Positions 58,358 to 64,000 of a stretch of DNA of 64,000 bases are shown here, in pieces. The translations under genes were made by a program, and so were the position numbers. Every line of letters begins with the position of its first letter. Position 1 is the first letter of the stretch. The stretch comes from Lineus longissimus (taxonomy: Eukaryota > Nemertea > Pilidiophora > Heteronemertea > Lineidae): positions 124,001 to 188,000 of the forward strand of contig NW_027020282.1 in NCBI RefSeq assembly GCF_910592395.1. The letters are read 5' to 3'. The notes under the pieces were generated by a model. That model did not search any database. It was given only the letters and a program-made list of their open reading frames with translations, and was not told where the DNA came from.

Positions 58358-59696
58358 GGCAATAACACGTGCTACGCACAGATTTCAGGTTCCAATTTCA
58401 ATGGGATAGTAGTGGGTGACAATTTTGAGAGTTGGTTATAAGGTCTTTGAAGATGTTTGGGCAAATTACACGTAGGCCCTACAGTTTGTGCCTCATAATG
58501 ATCCGATCGAGCAAGGCAACACTGATACAACTGGCCAGTGAGAAAACACTGGTTTCTGGAGGTAAGACGTAAGACGTTTTTGCCGCAATTACCCGTGCTG
58601 CGCAGCGAATTCACACTGTATACGCCACCACAGCTGATTCAGGCCTAGAATGCGTACACAGAAGGTCTTTGATCAGATTAGATACAACAACCCGTTCAAA
58701 CGGGCCACCCACTACGTCACTGTCAAAAATGACGTCATATATACATGTCGTCAAGTGCGGTGCTACGGCGATGACGTAACCAAGGTAGAGACGTCCACTC
58801 ATGACTCCGGTAACGTCATGGCTAGCAACGCGCGTCGTTAGCAACAAATTTGCGAGAATCGGGGTTTGATCTGCCTCAATAAGCACGACCTGTGCATCTA
58901 ATATCGCTCTTAGGCATTCAGACTGTCCTCGAACACATCTTGGAGGTAGACTGCTGTATGCTGCGAAATGTGTAGCGAATCAGTTCGGCGGTTTGGGAGG
59001 AGTATTTGCGCGTTACAGAATCGGGCTTAGAGTAATATAATATAGACTAGCTAACCCGTGATGAGTGTTGGAGTTAATTGATTCCTGGGTATGAATGCTA
59101 ATTAATTTTCAATCTAATATCCATCACATGGGGCCCGTGGCCGGGGTCTTGTTGCGGAAGAGAAATTTTTCGAAACTTTTTACCCACGCCGTAAGACTTA
59201 GGGCGACAGAGTGTTCTTGTGGTGAAGATAGCCCTCCTAGTAGTGGGCCCAGATGCTTGAGTGCGTCAAACCCGCGTCGAAACCCGTGGACTGCAAAAAC
59301 ATGATAAGAACATTCAGAGGGATAGCTCCCCTTCGCCCGTTCGTGAAACCCCCGCCCGCGCCAAACCCGTCGTTGGTGTTAGGCAATGATGCTAGGCCCT
59401 GTGTAGGCTACCAAGATCGCCTGGTGATGAAGGCCTAAGGAAACATGCAACACAGACGTGTAATAAACCCGTCAAGAAAGACAGAGTAATACCATACGCA
59501 TAATCTCCACTCCACTGACTTCAATCACGGTGCGCCTTCTTTGACGTCATAATTTGATTCTGACGTCATCATCTGGTTGCTGACCGTGTTCACGCCGTGA
59601 CGTCATTTTCTGATTGATGTCGACGTCACGACCGGAAACGCGTGTTGCGTCACGTTCTTGGCAACCCCACGATGGCAACGCGTAAAATGGCATACT
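58358..59696. other. Insertion DNA between satellite fragments, with CRE-like sites
   Basis: No gene motif in any frame. Contains TGACGTCA near 58730 and TGACGTAA near 58772. The CRE cluster at 59538-59640 is listed separately. Confidence 0.4.
59538..59640. promoter_or_regulatory. Cluster of CRE sites (TGACGTCA)
   Basis: Three perfect TGACGTCA octamers (about 59541, 59561 and 59598) plus CGACGTCA (about 59626) within 100 bp. CREB/ATF factors bind this site. No adjacent gene is evident, so function is speculative. Confidence 0.4.
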
Positions 59697-59850
59697 GAGG
59701 TCTCGTTAGGGAGTTTTTCCCAAATGTACGCGATGATGACGTGCCCCATTAACAGGGCGTAACATCTATTTTAAGATGCGTTTCCAAAGTGAATGCATGA
59801 GGACAACCCATTTGTGTCGTATATCACTGGAAACGCCCGATTCCCCTGAT
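59697..59850. repeat. Right arm of the ~135-bp inverted repeat (partner 57415-57552)
   Basis: 'ggtctcgttagggagttt' faces inward and 'gaaacgcccgattcccc' outward. The pair encloses about 2.1 kb including a satellite fragment, so either the arms inserted separately or the element captured satellite DNA. Confidence 0.85.
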
Positions 59851-60348
59851 TCTGCAGGATGTTAAATCGGGCATTTTATTTCTTTAAATAAATCATAAGC
59901 GTCGCATTTGCTCCTAGCTATGTTCACCATCCCAAATGGCAATATTGCCAATTGGGCCGGACAATCACGAAAAACCCCAAATATTATACATTTCGTCCTG
60001 AATAATTCTTACAGAGACCATTCTCCCATGAAAGACAGTTGCTTACGCTACACAAAAATCAAAAAAAAATCGAGGGTCAACCATTGAACTTTTGAGATAT
60101 GTTGAATTTTGCACAAATCAGCGAAAAACGCACCAACTGGCACTGGACGGCATTTCAACACGGGGCCGACGCACATCCCAAGTTCAGTGTACACATACGT
60201 CGGCAACAACAGTATAAATGCGTAGTTTCTTGTTAGTCGCCTATTGAGTAGCGCTATAGGTTTCAGAAACTCCAAAAAAACATGTCTTTGCCAAAACAAC
60301 TGCTGAATCAACGCTGACATACTGTAAGGACCGAGAAATCAATGATTT

Positions 60349-60521
60349 TAGGAACTACGGTTAGGGCTTGGCCGCGCATGAATAACAAAAAAAACTCCCT
60401 AATGAGACCTGATGACGTGTAATGGCGCCGGGGACTGGAGATTTGAATCGAGATCAGGTCTCATTAGGGAGTTTTTTTTTGTATTCATGCGCGGCCAACC
60501 CCTAACCGTAGTTCCTAATAA
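60349..60521. mobile_element. ~170-bp foldback with AACTCCCTAATGAGACC in its arms
   Basis: 'gaactacggttaggg', 'gcgcatgaata' and 'aactccctaatgagacctga' are mirrored at 60445-60518. The inner motif recurs at 57533, 59698 and 62543. Confidence 0.8.
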
Positions 60522-61112
60522 ACTTTGAATTTGTCAGTTTTCGGGTTAATTGGTCGTGCAGTACCATCTGTTACAGGAAAGGGGTCATCCAGCCTGTTTT
60601 TGTAAATGGGAAGCTTTTGCAATTCGGCTGATATCAAGATATTTGAATAATTTCCTGGAAAAAATGGCGTTGTGACACATCAAAGTCATGGTGTGCTGGT
60701 GCCAGATCCCAGAAATGGAGTCGGGTTCGGAGTTGCCATTTTTAGGTTTTCTGCAAATTTTCCTCAATATTAGAAAAACTAGATGATTGACCCCCTGTTT
60801 TTTTTACTTAAAGGCCATATATCAAGGTTTTTTGCCATTTTCTGCTGTAAGACGATTTCAAAAGTGTACCTAACACTTTATACAATACAGTAAACCAAAT
60901 GCAATTAGCTCCATCCATTTTGAAGATATAGCCAATTATGTGTTTGACAACTTGATTACCTAATCAGGCTAGCAACTGGCTTGTTAGAGCCAGGCGGCGG
61001 GTTCAGCAAAAGTTGTGATGTAGATCAGGTTATCTGTACATGTCATGCAATCATAAAAGCAGGAGGGCCTTAATTAATTATGCACACCTGGAAGTAATGT
61101 GTTTCATTCACT

Positions 61113-61418
61113 ATGGTGTATTGTGTGGCTCCGAATTGTGTCAAGGATAGCACAAAGAACAATCGAATGACGGATGGGACCCATTTTCATGAATTTCCAA
61201 AGCCAGTTGAACGAGAGAGGAGGAAGCTGTGGATTCGGAAGTGCAAACGTTTGGAGTGTTGGAAGCCTGGGCATTCGGCAAAACTTTGCAGTGATCACCT
61301 TATCGATACGGATTATCACATGAAGCCGGATATCTGCATCCAACTGAATATTAAATGCCACTTGTTAAAAACAGCTGTTCCAACCATGTCAATTGCATTT
61401 AATGCCCGAGGCTGCTGA
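61113..61418 (+). CDS. THAP-domain protein (101 aa), in the Kolobok-like element
   Basis: Starts MVYCVAPNC, with Cys4 and Cys9. Further on are FPKP (Pro29), Trp40 and CSDH (Cys59, His62), completing the C2CH zinc ligand set C-x4-C-x49-C-x2-H, and TAVPTM at the end matches the AVPTIF box. The invariant Phe after the His is Leu. THAP domains bind DNA in a sequence-specific way and serve as the end-binding module of P-element- and Kolobok-type transposases. The frame closes soon after the domain, so the protein is a DNA-binding module alone, or the first exon of a longer spliced product. Confidence 0.75.
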   Translation: MVYCVAPNCVKDSTKNNRMTDGTHFHEFPKPVERERRKLWIRKCKRLECWKPGHSAKLCSDHLIDTDYHMKPDICIQLNIKCHLLKTAVPTMSIAFNARGC

Positions 61419-61593
61419 GGTCGGTTGTTATACATAATGTGTAGGCCCTATTGGGGCCTGTGATACCGCATAGTGTCTTCTTGTGTTCCAGCCATAGCAA
61501 GGTGACAGCGACACAGGTCAGTGTCAGTGACAGCCACTGTCAATGACAGATTATTTTCATCTGACATCTAGGCCTATCTAACGTTGCACGGCA

Positions 61594-61965
61594 TTATATC
61601 GTCACATCAAGATGATTGTGCATAATACAGTCACTTTTCAATAGTAGTTCAGCGTCATGACATAACTGGCGATACAACACTGACGAGGCGAAACAATATT
61701 GTGCAACATTAGTCTGTTCAAAAATCATACATGTTATGCATCTGCAACCGTCTATCAATGTCTTCTTTGCTATATCGGCAGGTCTGCCATGCAAATTGAT
61801 TAACCACAAATTCTAATCACTTTCGTCCGAATGATCACTCTCATTATGATCTAGTGATATTAATGGCTCGAACATGTACGGCTCAACGTTTAAATATCCT
61901 TCTGTATCGACCAAAACATCCTCAAATTCACTGCTCTCACTCTCTGAACTGTATGCGGAAGCCAT
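61594..61965 (-). pseudogene. Acidic 'EPYMFEP' leader with a Cys-rich, P2X7-tail-like segment, interrupted by a stop
   Basis: From the ATG at 61965 the minus strand encodes 50 residues (MASAYSSESESSEFEDV ... EPYMFEP ... SDESD) before TAG at 61813-61815. The same frame continues with GCRCITCM, QYCF and CIMHNH. The acidic start with PYMFEP followed by C-x-C-x2-C ... CI-x2-H resembles the cysteine-rich 'P2X7 receptor C-terminal-like' domain found in many invertebrate single-domain proteins. The in-frame TAG and weak cysteine spacing suggest decay. Low certainty. Confidence 0.35.
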
Positions 61966-62204
61966 CTTGCTTTGTTCTGACTGACCTGATCTACGTCATC
62001 AAAAAATCCCTAGCGGCCACATGTGGAACTAATCTAAAGTTGTGTGTGGTGGGAAATTCAAATAGTTTAAAATTGAAAATTGAAATAACTAAATAATGAC
62101 TTTATTATTAGAATTTTTTTAATGTCTGGGATCTTGTTTTTTTAACCCTCAACATATTTCATGAGTATCAAGCATGTTTTCAAACCTTGATATATGGCCT
62201 TTAA

Positions 62205-62727
62205 TTTTACTAGCCAATAGTTAATCTTTGCTAAAAAAACAGTGTCAACTGATATTATTCCCAAATGGGTTTTTTGTGACCTTTAACCTCCGATCTTGAC
62301 CTTCGATGATTTCAAAGTGAAAATGGTGAGTGCAGTTCTGAAGCTGGTAAAGTTGTCACGTTTTCTGTTTATACATGAATGTCCACGTATCAAAAGTGCA
62401 TCAGTGACATAGTTGAGACATTTATCTTTCCAACGATATGCAGTTCTATGAATATAATGTATCTCATGTCCCTAAAATAACACTTTATAAAGATGGTCCG
62501 GTGTCAGAAATTGACCAGGCCCGTTTACAGGATATTCCAAAAAAAACTCCCTAACGAGACCTCAAACGCAAAAACGCTGACATCTCCTCGTGCGAGATGA
62601 GTTGGTGAGAAATCGTTCTACGTTGCATCAGGGGAGCGTATTGCCCGCCAACTGGCACTAACCTCGCGGCGGGCAAAAGCCGGGTGTGCGCGTGATGTTG
62701 TCCCCCTTCTAGTATTAATATGTAGGA
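62205..62727. other. Non-coding insertion end, with AACTCCCTAACGAGACC at about 62543
   Basis: No gene motif. Ends 'attaatatgtagg' where the satellite resumes. Confidence 0.4.
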
Positions 62728-63427
62728 TTATCGCAGGCAGTCATGGTATGAAGAGCTGGCCCTATTGTTTAATCATTTAACAAGAAGGAGTCCGCCTTAC
62801 GTTATTACAATACATTATCGCAGGCAGTCATGGTATGAAGAGCTGGCCCTATTGTTAGTCCGCCTAACGTTATTACAAGACATTATCGCAGGCAGTTATG
62901 GGGATGAAGCTGGTCCTATTATGTATTCCTTTAATAACAAGAAGGAGTCCGCCTAACGTTATTACAAGACATTATCGCAGGCAGTTATGGGGATGAAGCT
63001 GGTCCTATTATGTATTCCTTTAATAACAAGAAGGAGTCCGCCTAACGTTATTACAAGACAATATCGAAGGCAGTTATGGGGATGAAGCTGGTCCTATTGG
63101 TCCTATTATGTATTCCTTTAAAAAGAACAAGTTCGCCTAACGTTATTACAAGGCATTATCGAAGGCAGTTATGGGGATGAAGCTGGTCCTATTATGTATT
63201 CCTTTAACAAGAAGGAGTCCGCCTAACGTTATTACAAGACATTATCGAAGGCAGTTATGGGGATGAAGCTGGTCCTATTATGTATTCCTTTAACAAGAAG
63301 GAGTCCGCCTAACGTTATTACAAGACATTATCGAAGGCAGTTATGGGGATGAAGCTGGTCCTATTATGTATTCCTTTAACAAGAAGGAGTCCGCCTAACG
63401 TTATTACAAGACATTATCGAAGGCAGT
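62728..63427. repeat. Fourth satellite array, ~86-bp third subfamily
   Basis: The first monomers match the second array. From about 62880 they change to 'ggcagttatggggatgaagc' and 'tggtcctattatgtattcct', repeated about six times. One monomer carries a duplicated 'ggtcctatt' near 63090. Confidence 0.95.
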
Positions 63428-64000
63428 TACGAGGTACAAATTCCTTCAGAGCATGCAGGAGGTAAATTTCTCAAATAATCTTGACTCCAACGCAACCAGA
63501 ATTCATCAAGCCGCAACTGGCGAACTGTTTCCCTGTCAGAGAGTTCCTTCCTACCTACTACCAAATCATCTAAGTCGATATTGTCAGGGACAAATCCAGC
63601 CCCTCTACCAATCAAGAAATGAGAAGGAGACAACGGGATCTTGGAATCAATATTATCCCCCACAAAGGTCAACGGCCTCGAATTCACACAAGATTCGACG
63701 TCACACAAAGTTGTCTCTAATTCTACTCGAGTAAGACACTTCCTGCCCAAAGTTTTCTTCAGAGGAGACTTCACAGAACCGATTAAGCGCCACCCCACCA
63801 AGGAGCTCTAGGCACCAGATGTCGCCACTGAGGACTATTTGAACCAAAGTAGCTTCTCAACTGCGCTTCAGCACCCAAGAAGGTTTTGGCATTATCTGAG
63901 TAGAAAATTGCAGGCAATCCCCTCCTTGCAGAAAATCTACGAATGGCTAGAATGCAGTCAGCCATCGAGAGAGAATCGGTTAACTCGAGATGAACCGCTC
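63428..64000 (-). pseudogene. BEL/Pao retrotransposon integrase-region fragment, truncated and frameshifted
   Basis: The minus strand encodes RRFSARRGLPAIFYSDNAKT followed by W--L-PRAPWWGG, the end of a retroviral-type integrase core (SDN carries a catalytic Asp). Then come SVKSPLKK, VNSRPLTFVGDN and HFLIGRG, the post-integrase domain typical of BEL/Pao polyproteins. The two parts are in different frames, shifting near 63790, and the element stops abruptly at the satellite border, so it is a dead fragment. It continues beyond the window end. Confidence 0.8.

Larger units (their letters stand above)
60812..62200. mobile_element. 1389-bp Kolobok-like transposon flanked by TTAA
   Basis: The ends AGGCCATATATCAAGGTTT are perfect 19-bp inverted repeats, each directly flanked by TTAA (60808-60811 and 62201-62204). 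TTAA duplication together with a THAP gene fits the Kolobok superfamily. piggyBac also uses TTAA but lacks THAP. It encodes a THAP protein on plus and a broken second frame on minus, converging. No DDE transposase domain is present, so it depends on a partner. Confidence 0.75.

Noticed and set aside
58611-58886. Overlapping open frames near the CRE-like sites
   Set aside because: No motif, opposite-strand mirror frames, and no splice or start evidence.

Overview
This is a eukaryotic nuclear window. Genes are split by introns with canonical GT-AG junctions, long non-coding stretches are full of foldback and DNA transposons, and satellites, BEL/Pao, Penelope-like and pogo/Tigger remnants are present. 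Repeat content, motifs such as taggcctac and tacatgta, and gene families best seen in cnidarians, echinoderms, cephalochordates and fish suggest a marine invertebrate. The species cannot be fixed from sequence alone. No prokaryotic operon, CRISPR array or rRNA is present.

Layout. 1-7.7 kb: upstream DNA with a duplicated block carrying a copy of an exon of the first gene, small foldback elements, a tRNA-derived fragment and a degenerate 80-90 bp repeat family. 8.0-12.3 kb (+): a complete six-exon gene whose exons join in phase to 567 codons and a stop. It has no recognised family but carries a PD-X20-EVK motif like a PD-(D/E)XK nuclease core. 12.3-22.5 kb: mostly non-coding, with a mariner-like MITE, a Penelope-like reverse-transcriptase remnant, two foldbacks and the first copy of a 1.1 kb interspersed element (here 'DR3 element').

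22.7-36.0 kb (-): a large multi-exon gene, 5' end not seen. In protein order it encodes the end of a SET domain, a short exon, four near-identical phase-0 cassette exons, acidic and polar linkers, a C2H2-like finger, a second finger, a tyrosine-recombinase-like domain and a Myb-like C-terminus. Three frame disruptions and an apparent loss of the first catalytic box suggest a decaying copy. DR3 elements lie in two of its introns in opposite orientations.

36.4-42.9 kb: tandem duplications of a repeat module carrying perfect TGACGTCA sites, two units on + and two on -. 45.0-49.0 kb: a nest of foldback elements, one TIR of which was split by a tandem array of palindromic MITEs, itself invaded by a pogo/Tigger transposon with a broken transposase. 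49.0-50.8 kb: an ~88 bp satellite interrupted by other elements. 51.5-63.4 kb: 81-87 bp satellite arrays, the first bounded by inverted repeats, with insertions between arrays: a foldback with 9-bp target duplication (54.6-55.4 kb), a cluster of CRE sites, and a TTAA-flanked Kolobok-like element with a THAP gene (60.8-62.2 kb). The last 570 bp is a BEL/Pao integrase fragment (-).

The two host-type genes show no sign of working together. The main stories are a candidate nuclease gene of unknown family, a SET/tyrosine-recombinase gene with multiplied cassette exons, and a very young, nested repeat landscape.
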